DNA from: Bisporella sp. PMI_857
Lineage: Eukaryota; Ascomycota; Leotiomycetes; Helotiales; Helotiaceae
Assembly: GCA_021307315.1 (NCBI GenBank)
Contig: JAJSPD010000036.1
Location: forward strand, 186,001 to 250,000
Reading direction: 5' to 3'
DNA length: 64,000 bases
In this document: positions 1 through 9,466 of the stretch, in pieces
How the letters are laid out: the number at the start of each line of letters is the position of its first letter
Position numbering within the stretch: the first letter of the stretch is position 1
Notes under the pieces: generated by a model
What the model was told of the DNA's origin: nothing
What the model saw: only the letters and a program-made list of their open reading frames with translations
Database searches by the model: none
Position numbers and translations under genes: made by a program

Positions 1-1100
1 CGCTGTCCAGCATCTTGACCCGGTGTCGGCCTGTATCCTGGCAGCTCCGGCCCTGTACTCTGTGCGTGAAGCTCATGATTACCCGGCACAGTTATCGGTG
101 GTGAGGGGTTGATGGCAGGGAAAGGGTGAATCTCCTGACCGCTGATCTCCCGCTTCACTCCTTCCCCACCTGCGAGCTCAGTATTTTGCAAGACTGGCGA
201 TGATGTACGTGACACTGGCGACTCTACTGCGGTAGCCACTGGTTTTCGCTGCACGAAAAGTGCTGTAGCAGGCGACGGGGCTGCGGGAACCTTGGCTACA
301 TCTTGTGACTGCCACTGTTCTTGCGGAGGAGGTTGGTTGTCTCGGCGCCCGCGACAGGAGAGCCAGAGCCCAATTGCTACCAAGGAAATTACAACCGGGA
401 CTCCTACTCCCAGACCTGCTCCGAGAGCGGCTTTATTTATGCCAATCTGGGCGGGTGTACCTACTCAAGGTCAGCTCCAATTCACGAGATCAAGTAATTA
501 AAGCTTACTAGGAGAAGTCGTTTCTGGGGTACCATGTGGCGTTGTAGTCGCAAACACAGTAGTACGACTCGCCTCTGAAGTCACAGTCGAGCTCGGGGTA
601 GGAAGAGATATATCTGTACATTGAGGCAGAATCTTGGCACTGTTCCACTCCAGGTTCTGGATCCCAACCGCGACATCGCCGCTCAAAAAAGCAGATTTCT
701 CGCGAATTTCTGCAGCTATCCCAACAAGCAAGCAAATATCCAAGAATGTCCCCGACGTGTGTAGCAAACCGAAGCACATGCAAAGTTGTTCTCCGGCCCC
801 AAATGCCTTTGTGCTCTCTACTCCAGTCTTGTCATATTTACCAACTGACACAGAGGTGCTATTGAATCTCGCCATAGCAGGTTCACATTCGATGCTGTTG
901 CTCCAGTAATCGCTTCCTTCTATCTCCCTTGATAAGCCGCATATTGGAAGATAGCCTTTGGCATAGTAGCTGATTTCCCATTGATCCAACTGGTCTCCTG
1001 CCCAGCCATCCTTGATGAATTTGGGGCCTGCTCTGCTAGTGCTTGACTGCCCATAAGAGGGTGCCGCGTACAATAAGAAAATTGCCAGGAATAGGGACAT
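1..1100 (-). CDS. Single-pass membrane protein with secreted N-terminal domain, 3' end beyond window
   Basis: The protein starts at 1100 with a signal peptide (MSLFLAIFLLYAAPSYG) and a cysteine-containing ectodomain of about 150 residues. A Ser/Thr-rich stalk (SLPTPSSTVTSEASRTTVFA) follows. A 48-nt intron at 461-508 (donor GTAAGC, acceptor TTGAGTAG) joins ...TTSPS to TPAQIGINK in frame. Exon 2 then encodes one transmembrane helix (LGVGVPVVISLVAIGLWLS) followed by a basic CRGRR stop-transfer and a Pro/Gln-rich cytoplasmic tail that stays open to base 1. The architecture of signal peptide, Cys domain, Ser/Thr stalk, TM helix and disordered tail is common in ascomycete surface proteins of unknown function, often called sensor-like or WSC-like. 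No WSC motif can be assigned here, so no function is claimed. The intron is an inference from frame and splice signals. Confidence 0.75.
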
Positions 1101-2184
1101 CTATTTCGGCATGAGATAAGAATGGACAACCCAGAGTCAGCGCAGAACTTACATTCCAACCTTGTCTTAACAGCCTTGCTTCCTAAAGGCGCAAATTGCG
1201 ATCTTCAGCCTCAGATTCGATGGTTTGAGTCGGGAAAATGAGTGGTACAGTACACGGTAAATGTGCTGGATGTGTGAGGCTTGACTGCAGACATGCAAAC
1301 CCCTCTACGACTTCATTAAATCCTAAATGGGCATCAATAAACAGATCATATGTGTTGAATCTCAAGCCTCATCGAGTGATATGATGTTTCTCCCTCGCTT
1401 CCCCCATATTCCTACTTCAATCGCAACCCCGCTCTCCGGAGCCAAGGCTGAGGCGCCTCAAGCACAATGGTCGAATTAAAACAGTGAAAACATTAGTACT
1501 GCGGTTGGCCATGCATCTGACGCGCTGTCACACATGCACACACATGCACGCCATGCATAGCTATAGATAGCATATCGCCCGTCACATGCCACCTCCCTCC
1601 TGTGATTCTCCTCTCTCCCCCCAAACCCTCCATCGCAGAGATCAAGCCCTGCTCTTGTCAAGACACAAATCGATCTTCTCCGATTGGTAGTGCATACATT
1701 CAAGCTCGCGGAATCCTTTTTACAAAAAGCCGCGTGCACGATTTTCTTCCAGCTTCCAAACATTCCTAAACTTACTCGACAGCCACATTGGTAAGGTCGC
1801 ACAGGGATCTACCCAGCAAGGCTGTCAAATTGCTATCGTGAATATTGGAACGGTTAATATCTCAAATACCATCAAAAAGTGCCGATATTTCTGAAATACC
1901 ATCTTTTTTTTGACCTCTATCCGGCCATACCACTTTTATGGTATATGAAATATCCTCCAAAAAATCATGGTATATGAGATATCCTTCAAAAAAAATCTAT
2001 ATCTATCTTCTATATATTCTACGAAATCTCCCAAGACTCTTCGCCAAGTTTTCCGGGCCACGTGACACCTCATCAAAATTTCTATGCACCGCCCGTCGGA
2101 GCCCTCGGCGGCACGTCAGGGCGAGGCTACTTACGAGGTATCTCCTTCGAACTTGCGAGAAGGCCGAACCTCGTTATAGAATAT
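1101..2184. other. Intergenic, with a dispersed repeat and a small foldback
   Basis: No convincing gene is seen. Bases 1500-1670 resemble 24720-24890 (see the repeat entry). Around 1859-1981 ATCTCAAATACCAT on the left is matched by ATGGTATATGAGAT on the right, with internal variants of the same motif, suggesting a small decayed foldback or MITE. The short open frames here have no recognizable content. Confidence 0.5.
1500..1670. repeat. Dispersed repeat, copy 1
   Basis: A stretch containing ACATGCACGCCATGCATAGC, then CTCCCTCC and CTCTCCCCCCAAA, matches bases about 24720-24890 in the same order with scattered substitutions and small indels. It has no coding content. It may be a fragment of an unclassified mobile element; its full extent is not defined. 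Confidence 0.55.
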
Positions 2185-2472
2185 TGTAACAACTCAAGCT
2201 GAACAGGGATCTCGATCTGTGGATCTAGGTAGAAGGGCTCAAAGGTGTGAACAACTATCAATTGTTATAACTAAGAGAACAAGCTACAGGCAGAAGAAGG
2301 GGAGGAGAGCAGTGCTTTATATACAGGAGGCTGGCCAGGGGCCAGTGTAAGCGGGCCCTGTAGCATCGGTCGCTAAGCTCTGGGATGCCGAGCCCTGTGG
2401 TAGCAGGGGCCAGGCTCTACCGAGCTCTGCAGTGTCTAGCGCCAAGCTCGAGATAGGGCCAGGGCCGTGACA
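2185..2472 (-). repeat. Solo LTR, diverged and enlarged copy
   Basis: On the minus strand this reads TGTCACGGCCCT... to ...GAGTTGTTACA, the TG...CA ends of the LTR family also found at 17797, 37194, 43318 and 55480. This copy is about 60 bp longer because the part near the TGTCACGG end contains extra CT-rich, GAGCTC-type repeated sequence. No clear target duplication remains (AATAT against TATCG). Confidence 0.8.
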
Positions 2473-3130
2473 TATCGGTCTGTCTAATCCTCTCGAACCT
2501 CCTAACTAGCTTGACTTTAATCGTTTGATTTTTCAGCAACATTTAATCTTCCTGAATAATTTAAGTTAAATTGGAAATTTGAAGTGTTTTGACCAATCCG
2601 AGAGAGCTACGTAATTGCGGGCGGAGTTATAGTCGTAGCACAGCAAATAAACTCTCAGCTCGCATAGCAACACGTAAAAATCAACAATCCGGAAACATGG
2701 TGAGGAATTAAAGGAATTGAGAGAAATTAAAAGGAATTGGGAAGAATTAGGAGGAATGGGGAGATTTCTACTTTAATAGAATAGTGGGGTAGTCTCGCAG
2801 TCCGAGCCCTATTGGTCTATTTATAGTCCTCCTCCCTGCTTCGCCTCATATCGCGATATTCAATTAAAGCGGCAATCTGAGGTAGTCTCGATAAGCTTAA
2901 AACTATACGATAGCTTAGCATCTATTGTGCACTGCCCGCTGCTTATAAGGATATGAATGCCTTCTCTTTATAGTCGGTAGGATTATTAAGTGGGACGTCC
3001 TTACGAGGCAATCTTTGGGCTATGTCTGAGGCTCAAGAGCTCGGTGGTATTACACCTCTCCCGATTATTCAGTGACTTGTGTCGTGAGCCTCCAGGATGA
3101 TAACACGATCCCGAGCTTTCCACAAACACG
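2473..3130. other. Intergenic, AT-rich, no gene seen
   Basis: The stretch is AT-rich with reiterated GGAATT/AGAATTA units around 2700-2760. No coding content or recognizable element is seen. Confidence 0.4.
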
Positions 3131-3302
3131 ACGGAAACTTATAAAGGAGCTGCAGATTCCACTGCAAGAATCAATTCATTCACATTCCCATCTCATTCCA
3201 TCAACAACTCAGCAACACACAGATTTCCATTCTATATTCCTATCTCATTCTATCAAAAAACACAGCAACACACAAGTTTCCATTCTATATTCCTAAGGCA
3301 CC
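3131..3302 (+). promoter_or_regulatory. Promoter and 5' leader shared with the paralog at 7995
   Basis: A TATA-like TTATAAAG lies at 3139-3146, about 160 bp before the ATG. It is followed by CTGCAAGAATCAATTCATTC and CA/CT-rich direct repeats (CATCTCATTCCATCAACAAC) in the leader. The same blocks, in the same order, precede the ATG at 7995 (CACTGCAAGAACCAATC, then CATCTCATTCCATCAACAAC). The duplication therefore included the promoter. Confidence 0.6.
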
Positions 3303-3932
3303 ATGCAGTTTTCTCTCAAACTCGTTGCAGCAGCGGCATTCCTCCTGCCCAACTTGATCGCCGCCCGAGCCGTCTCCAACGATGCTGTCGCAAAACGAGA
3401 GGCTTTTACTAGTCCCGAAGCCGAAGCCCTAAGCAACTTTGAGATTGCCAGACGTGACTTTGAGTCCAGTGTCGAGGCAGCTCAAGTCAAGCGTGATGCC
3501 TACGCTGAAGCTATCGCACACGTAGAATCTGTGACCGGCCATCAACTCGTGACTCGCGGTCAAGCGGAAGATTTGGCGAAGTGGGAAACGATTCACACGG
3601 CGTACAAGGCACAATCGAGAATATATGACGGGCTGGCCAAGGATTTGAAAAAGGAAACGGATAAGAAAAACAAGGAAGCCATAGTTAAGAAAATCGTTGC
3701 GGCCCTTGAAAAGTAAGTGGCCTTTTACTGACTTGGTTTTTTGCCATTCGTTGATAAATGCTAATTCATGTATAGAGAGATTGATGGCCGAAAGAATGGA
3801 CAAAAGCTACTGCCAGGCTTGATAGGATACTCAGGTTGGACCCAAAAGAAGGTCGATGGCCACGCAGCAGAAATTGTTGACAAGGAAAAGTGCCTGAGGA
3901 AAAACAAAGCCAAAGACACCTTCGGCTGTTGA
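3303..3932 (+). CDS. Small secreted protein with dibasic sites, paralog of the gene at 7995
   Basis: Exon 1 is 3303-3712, a 63-nt intron (GTAAGT...CTAATTCATGTATAG) spans 3713-3775, and exon 2 is 3776-3932, giving 188 aa. A clear signal peptide (residues 1 to about 20, MQFSLKLVAAAAFLLPNLIA) precedes three dibasic sites, KR31-32, RR50-51 and KR63-64, which are candidate Kex2 cleavage points. The rest is charged and helical, rich in Lys/Glu/Ala. The only two cysteines are in the last 15 residues, one of them the C-terminal residue, so a single terminal disulfide loop is possible. I do not recognize the family; a secreted effector or a Kex2-processed peptide precursor are both open. The intron position and the exon 2 end match the paralog exactly, which supports the model. 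Confidence 0.8.
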
Positions 3933-4949
3933 TTGATCACTGGTCTAATTGATAATTGAGATCAAGATTCACAGAAGTGGCGTTTTGCTTTTTGCTTTTT
4001 TGCTTTTTGTATTTGGTTTACTAGCCGGAAGAAATAAAGGGGCGTTAGGCGTTATAAGGAGATAACAATAAAAAGATTCTCACCAATAGAACCACTGTAT
4101 CCTTGACCTTTTGTAGATAAATGGGGCATCCAGAATATAGTGTTTTCTGATGGAATGCCGTAAGCATCTTCCCAACATAGTCTCTCTTCACACCAAAAAG
4201 CGTGCTCCGCGTTTTCTCTTTCTTTTTATAAAATACCGAAGGCTGGAGCATCGTCATAGGTTTCTCCCCTATCTCCTTGACCTCGAAGGACAAGGTATTG
4301 ATCTGAAATAGACTTTTCTCACTCCTCCTCCGATGAGAGAACATTCTATCTCGCGAACCTCTAGATCTATAACACTCTTTCTAATAGTGATTCCTGATCG
4401 CTCCTATAGCAGCGCGATGTAATTGTCGAGCAGTTCCATCATAATTGAAGACCGGTTCAAAGTCAATAACTAAGCATTCATCGTCTGCAACCAGTGTTGG
4501 CAATAGTGTGGCGGTTTTAGTGCGCTCTGATTTGCTCAACGGTACGTTTAGTGGGAGGCCTTTGCACTGTCAGTCCCACCAGTCTGGGGGTTGCGCACTG
4601 GCAGTGCACTGCCAGTATAAGGTTTAAAAGTAGTCTAAACATATATGTTTTCAAGCATTTAAATGTCCACACAATATACTTGAAGGCAGTATAAAAACGA
4701 TCTTCTCATCGAATAGGACTAACAACACTTTAAATCATATGCTGTAGGTAGGCTTTATGGGACAGATATGGAGAATCCAGACTCCCTTCTAGTGGCTGAC
4801 TTATCTTCCAAGTGAATATCGACTCTGTGTCTCTCGCTGTGCTTGAACTTTGCATGATTTGCCCAGCTACCCCAGAGTCGATAATCCATACAACTCAGTC
4901 TTCCACCTTTCATCAGATCACCTTCGACCTCCATTTCTCACTCGACGTA
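3933..4949. other. Intergenic, contains a 20-nt perfect palindrome
   Basis: No gene is supported. A perfect palindrome ACTGGCAGTGCACTGCCAGT lies at 4597-4616, preceded by GCACTGTCAGTCCC, and may be the end of a degraded DNA element. A T/G-rich repeat (TTTTTGCTTTTT) sits just after the secreted-protein gene. Confidence 0.4.
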
Positions 4950-6511
4950 TCAAGCTTGCAATAAAGACATTCCCTGATAACACGCTACCGAGTCAACCTG
5001 AAGCTGAAACTCATCATCATCCTCACTTCCGTCCGTGATTGAAAACTCGCAAAGTCCAGGTGTTAATGGCGCCAAGCGGGAAGCAAGCGAGCGGATATCC
5101 CCATACTTATGCTGAATATCCTCGTCAAGATAAAAAGCCATAAACGAAACGCTCGGTAATGGTGCAGCTCCAAGTTCCTTTCCAGCTTCTTCTAGACCTT
5201 GAATCAAATCAGGTATAAAAATGTCGGCGGTGATGTGGAAGTAGTTTAATTCAGGACAATAACGTGCTAACGAAACCACGGCTTTGTACGTGAGTGTAGA
5301 GCGATTTTCAAGGCCAAAAGTGAAAACTTCAAGCTTAGGCAAAGCGCGTGCGAATTCGTCTATAGTTTCATCATCGATGGTTTTGCCGTAGGGACATGGT
5401 TCCCCTATTATGAGTTCAGATGCTGCGGGAAGTTGGAAAGATCTGAGTTCGGGGCATCCTTGGGCTAGTGCGAGTAAGTCGGGTCCTGAGATAGTGCTGC
5501 CCTCGGAATATGTGAGATCTCTAGTGCAAGTTAGCACTGGTTTGGCAAGGGATTCAAGGGCCGAAAAAATTGATAGGAAGATCGACTAGCAATGCGACTG
5601 CATTGGTCTTACTCCCATCAGCTCTCCCGGGTCTTGCAAGAAAGCGAGAATAAAGTATGGAGGGTATATTACAAAGATGTTAACAAGGAAAGACTAGCCA
5701 GCGAGCCTAGCCCTTCGTGGATTGGTTGTGACAATTCTAGCGTTAATACTGAAAGACAGGGAAATAATGACGGTATAATGTCGAGTGAACCCGCGTATCT
5801 CGTATAAAGTTCTTCCAGAACTGGAAATCCCTCGGACAAATCTTTCAAAAGCTGTGCGCTTAAGTACTTCCCTTGAAGCTTACGTAACTTAGGAAGAGCG
5901 GCTAAAGATTTCAGAAGGGCTAGCGGCCAGATGTTAAAAGAGAGGTCGACAGAAAGTGACGAAAGTATTGAGGAAAAGTTGATGAACCAAATAGCTCCTT
6001 TTATACCCTCGAAAGAATATAATTCGTTTAGAACCAAATGCAAAGCCTTCAGATTCGGGCTGCTTTCAACACGCCAGGGTCGCTCAAGCCATTCAAAGAG
6101 GAATTCGTTAAATACACGTGCCTGACCAACATCATCCATCTCTCCGCTTCCGGCTGTCAAAGAGTCGAGGGCAGGAAATCGTAGGTCCAAGAAGCAATTG
6201 TACCATAGATCTCCCAATGGCCGTGGCCAGTCCTCTGGGCTGTAAAGGAAATGAAGCTCGTGGATACAGTTGGCATAGTACTGAGCACGCGACACGTCGC
6301 GGGCGGCGATCTTGACCAAGTCGCCGATGGTAGGTTCTCTGCACCTGAGGGTGGGAGGAAAGCCAGTTCCACATCTACGCCATAAGATGCGGACAGCTTC
6401 GTGCGAGAACAGGCGGTTAACTTGGAGACACTGTTGAAGCAAGGCGGTCTCGCCATCATCTTTCGTGAGAATGGCGGCAATTATCTCTGTGACAGAGAAT
6501 AGCCGATGCAT
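4950..6511 (-). CDS. F-box-like / leucine-rich repeat protein, one junction unresolved
   Basis: Two minus-strand open frames, 6511-5669 (280 aa) and about 5575-4950, form one gene. The N-terminus (MHRLFSVTEIIAAILTKDDG...LLQQCLQVNRLFSHEAVRILWRRC) matches the shape of fungal F-box/LRR proteins. Leucine-rich segments follow (LKALHLVLNELYSF, LEVFTFGLENRSTLTYKAV). Such proteins usually act as substrate adaptors of SCF ubiquitin ligases; that role is inferred, not shown. The junction around 5545-5670 is not clean. Frame 1 ends at TAA 5669, and the downstream frame opens after GCATTGCTAG at about 5575, but I found no donor of matching phase, so there is either an unusual intron or a frameshift. Confidence 0.6.
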
Positions 6512-6709
6512 TGCGTATAGTTCATACGTTATGGGTGAAGACGTAGGTAAAGAAACGAAAGCGTTTTCAGCGATTAAAGTACTTAGTAGGTGAGTACTTA
6601 CCTAGTAAGTAAAGTAGGTATGAAGGTCCTTAGGTATTGTTGGAGTTGGAGAGGAAGGGAAAGGTGAAGGGAAGGTAAAGAGGTAACATATACCATAAGG
6701 ATCCCGTGC

Positions 6710-7033
6710 TCACAAGGATCCCGTGCTGAGCCACTGTAACGACCCACGGTTGCAGTGACGCTTAGCGCGTAGCCAATCAGCCATATCTTTGACAGCAGCG
6801 AGCTGCGCGTCCAGGTCTAGTATGTATTGAACAACCACCTCCTCCTCTATATTTGTGAGCCTCCTTGAATTGGGTGTGATATCGCGTCGGGAAGGTGTTC
6901 CAGCAAGTTGGTTGGTGAGAGTAGTTTGACGAACGTTGTAAATCGCTGCAACGCGTCGCTGGCTTATAGTCGCGTCTCTTTCAATAGCTTCAAGAGCAAG
7001 ATGTATTCGAGCTTCTTCTAGAATTGATTCCAT
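6710..7033 (-). pseudogene. Pogo/Fot-type transposase N-terminal remnant
   Basis: From 7033 the frame reads MESILEEARIHLALEAIERD, then SQRRVAAIYNVRQTTLTNQL, then LTNIEEEVVVQYILDLD and DMADWLRAKR. This is the helix-turn-helix and CENP-B-like N-terminal order of fungal Pogo/Fot (Tc1/mariner superfamily) DDE transposases. The usual short linker after ILDLD appears deleted, and everything beyond about 110 aa, including the DDE catalytic core, is missing. Tandem AAGGATCCCGTGCT units follow the truncated end. It is a relic. Confidence 0.7.
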
Positions 7034-7994
7034 TTTGTTATGTTGTGGTATTGCGAATTGTGAATTTGGTAAGGGCTTGGCATAGTGACCATTTCGCTTG
7101 GTGACCATTTCGCTTGTGGGGTACGTTACTCTGTTTTCTTTAGCGGCCAAAACCCACATCCAGGGGCTTTGTTTTGAGACAAGCTACTTTCTGTGCTTTT
7201 TACAGAAAAGTCAGTATTGTGGGTTCTTCCTCCTGAAGGCTACTGGAGGATTGAAAGGAGTGTAGTGCCCTTTAGACATAGTCCATATTACAAGTCTTTA
7301 ACTGCGAGAGGATCAAGTGAAGTAAAATAAGTAAAATACGTAAAATACCAGCCACATCTTGAGACATCTTACCTCCAGAAAAACATTTAACTTTGCAACA
7401 TCCCACTCGCCAAGCCAACCCCACATCCTGGGGTCTTACTGCACCGCCCCCAATTAGATAAGCGAAACGGCCAGTCGGATTTTGTTCTTCGTAAGTGGAG
7501 GAGTCTTCATAAGTGGGGTCTTTTATAATTAGATTCTCATAAGTGGTACTTTTGTCAAAACAGCACTCCGTGAACCCTTGTAACTACAAGGACATTCAAA
7601 TGAAGAGATACTTGTGGGCAAACGTGGGTTACGTTTCTTTGAAGAAAGCAGAATCCTCACGAGCCTGGCGGTAAGACGCTCTTCTCAATCCTTTTACAGC
7701 AAGATATCTACGTGTATTGTGGGCTTTGAGTACCTGGAAGGAAGAACATGGCCTCCAGGATAAACTATCACGAGATCCTGAGCTGTCTATGGAGACGGCG
7801 GAAACTTGGGCATGAAAGGGATATATAGTTCACTGCAAGAACCAATCAACTCACATTCCCATCTCATTCCATCAACAACACAACACAGCAACATATAAGT
7901 TTCTCATTCTATCTTCTCAGATTCCCATCTTATCCCCATTTCCTTCAACCAAACTCAGCAACACACACGCTTCTATCTTATACCCTAAGACACT
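7034..7994. other. Intergenic; promoter of the second secreted-protein gene at the right end
   Basis: Reiterated CATTTCGCTTG and CATAAGTGG units at about 7085-7120 and 7490-7545 look like debris of the adjacent transposon. From about 7745 the sequence matches the promoter and leader of the gene at 3303: CCTCCAGGATA, GGCGGAAACTT, a TATA-like ATATATAG at 7821-7828, then the CATCTCATTCC leader repeats. No other gene is seen. Confidence 0.5.
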
Positions 7995-8636
7995 ATGCAG
8001 TTCTCACTCACCCTCATCGCAGCAGCAGCATTCCTCCTGCCCAACTTAGTCTCGGCTCGAGCACTTCTTAGCTCGGCCGACGTCGCTAAACGAGACATCC
8101 TTGACAATCGCGAAGTCGAAGCCCTCAGTTACCTGGAGCTTACCAAACGTGACTTTGAGTCTAGCATCGAGGCAGCTCAAGTCAAGCGCGACGCCTACGC
8201 CGAAGCCCTAGCATACGTCGATGCCGTGACGGGCCAGCAGCTCGTAGCTCGCGGAACCGAGGAAGATATTGCTGCGTGGGAAAAGCTGCATACGCAATAT
8301 AAGGGATACAGGGCCACCTATGACCAGTTAAGTCGGGAGGCAAAGGCGGAAAAGGATAACACTAAAAAGGCTCCTATTCAGACGAAAATGATCACGGCTC
8401 TTCAAGGGTAAGCCGCCTTGGCTGGACTACCAGCGGTGGTTGACTGTTGACCTATCGTGGACAAATGCTAACCTATATATAGGGAGATTACACTCCGAAA
8501 GCAAGCACAGCCACTGGTGGAGAAGTTAGCAGGAAAGACCAAGGACTTCACCGCGAAGGGCGCCATTGGCCACAAAGCGCAAATCAAGAACTTGGAGACA
8601 TGCTTAGTGAATTTGAAGAACAAGAAGCAGTGTTAA
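7995..8636 (+). CDS. Small secreted protein with dibasic sites, paralog of the gene at 3303
   Basis: Exon 1 is 7995-8407, a 75-nt intron (GTAAGC...CTAACCTATATATAG) spans 8408-8482, and exon 2 is 8483-8636. The product is again exactly 188 aa. The signal peptide MQFSLTLIAAAAFLLPNL is nearly identical to the paralog. Dibasic sites KR32-33, KR51-52 and KR64-65 are kept in register, as is the segment DFESS[VI]EAAQVKRDAYAEA. The two cysteines (LETC and the C-terminal QC) are also conserved. Divergence is concentrated between the dibasic sites and in the C-terminal half. The gene looks intact and functional. Function is unknown: a secreted effector or peptide precursor, with no catalytic motif visible. 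Confidence 0.82.
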
Positions 8637-8967
8637 TCAAGGAATCGCTGGTCTAATCCATAGCTGAGATTTGGATTTGTAATACCTATGTTAGGTACTA
8701 GTTAGAAGTTAGGTTTTGGATTTTTGGGTTTGTGTTTTTGGATTTGGTGTTCTAGGCGGAGGGGCTCAAAGGTCGATAGGCGTGCAAGGAGTTATCAAAA
8801 ATGCATTTCAACTTACAACTTTACCCGTTACACTTCGCGATTATCTCTTTAACGCGTCCTAGCATTATAGAATATAATACGCCGTACAATCTATAAGCTT
8901 CCTTAAAGTTGCAATCTGGCCCTCTTTAAAAGTATGTATAGCTAGCGCGATTTGACCTTCTTTTTGA

Positions 8968-9050
8968 AACTGTCGGATACCTATCACGTAGCAAAAGACG
9001 TAGCAGCTATTGGCTACGTTCTTGCTTGTGTGATTATGGTTCCTTGATTG
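8968..9050. repeat. Half-arm copy of the foldback repeat of 35490-36093
   Basis: AACTGTCGGATACCTATCAC, then GTAGCAAAAGACGTAG and CTACGTTCTTGCTTGTGTGATT, follow the same order as the inner end of the right arm at about 35907-35985. Only one arm is recognizable here. Confidence 0.6.
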
Positions 9051-9159
9051 ATTGATGAGGTTCTACGCTACGGAGTTGAGTAGGATTTTCAGGTCCCACT
9101 GTTTCACGTGCTGGGACCACGTGATCATAGTTACATACAATTAGCTACCAACAGTCATC

Positions 9160-9302
9160 ATTATAGCAATAATCATCGTCCCCAATATCTCTGAAAGACT
9201 AACCGAAGTCCAGCTCTTCCATATATTCTGTTGCGATATGTGGAAGAGTCGGGCTTCGGTGGGTCTTTCAGAGATATTGGGGACGATGATTATTGTTATA
9301 AT
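9160..9302. repeat. 143-bp near-perfect hairpin (MITE-like)
   Basis: The left arm begins ATTATAGCAATAATCATCG at 9160 and the right arm ends CGATGATTATTGTTATAAT at 9302. The arms are about 66 bp and match with only a few differences, for example GACTAACCGAAGTCCAGC against GTCGGGCTTCGGTGGGTC read in reverse. The loop is under 12 bp. A foldback MITE is the simplest reading; an inverted duplication is the alternative. Confidence 0.8.
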
Positions 9303-9466
9303 GCAATAAGCTCTTATAACTTAAATATCTCTGGCAAACTTGCTCTGATTAGCTTGATGTCAGCTCCTGCCCGCGACTAAGGTGTTTTTTTTGGGGGGGG
9401 GGATATCGACTCTAAATTTCTCAATATTAGAAGATGGTGCATTCAATTGTAGTTGAAGAATAAAGC

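Larger units (their letters stand above)
8637..9466. other. Intergenic with two foldback-type repeats
   Basis: It holds a fragment of the 35.5-kb foldback family at 8968-9050, an almost perfect hairpin at 9160-9302, and a homopolymer T/G run near 9386-9402. No gene is seen. Confidence 0.5.

Noticed and set aside
498..783. Alternative minus-strand frame ending in YYCVCDYNATWYPRN
   Set aside because: It is a shadow of the membrane-protein exon, which is supported by a signal peptide, a splice junction and a TM helix.
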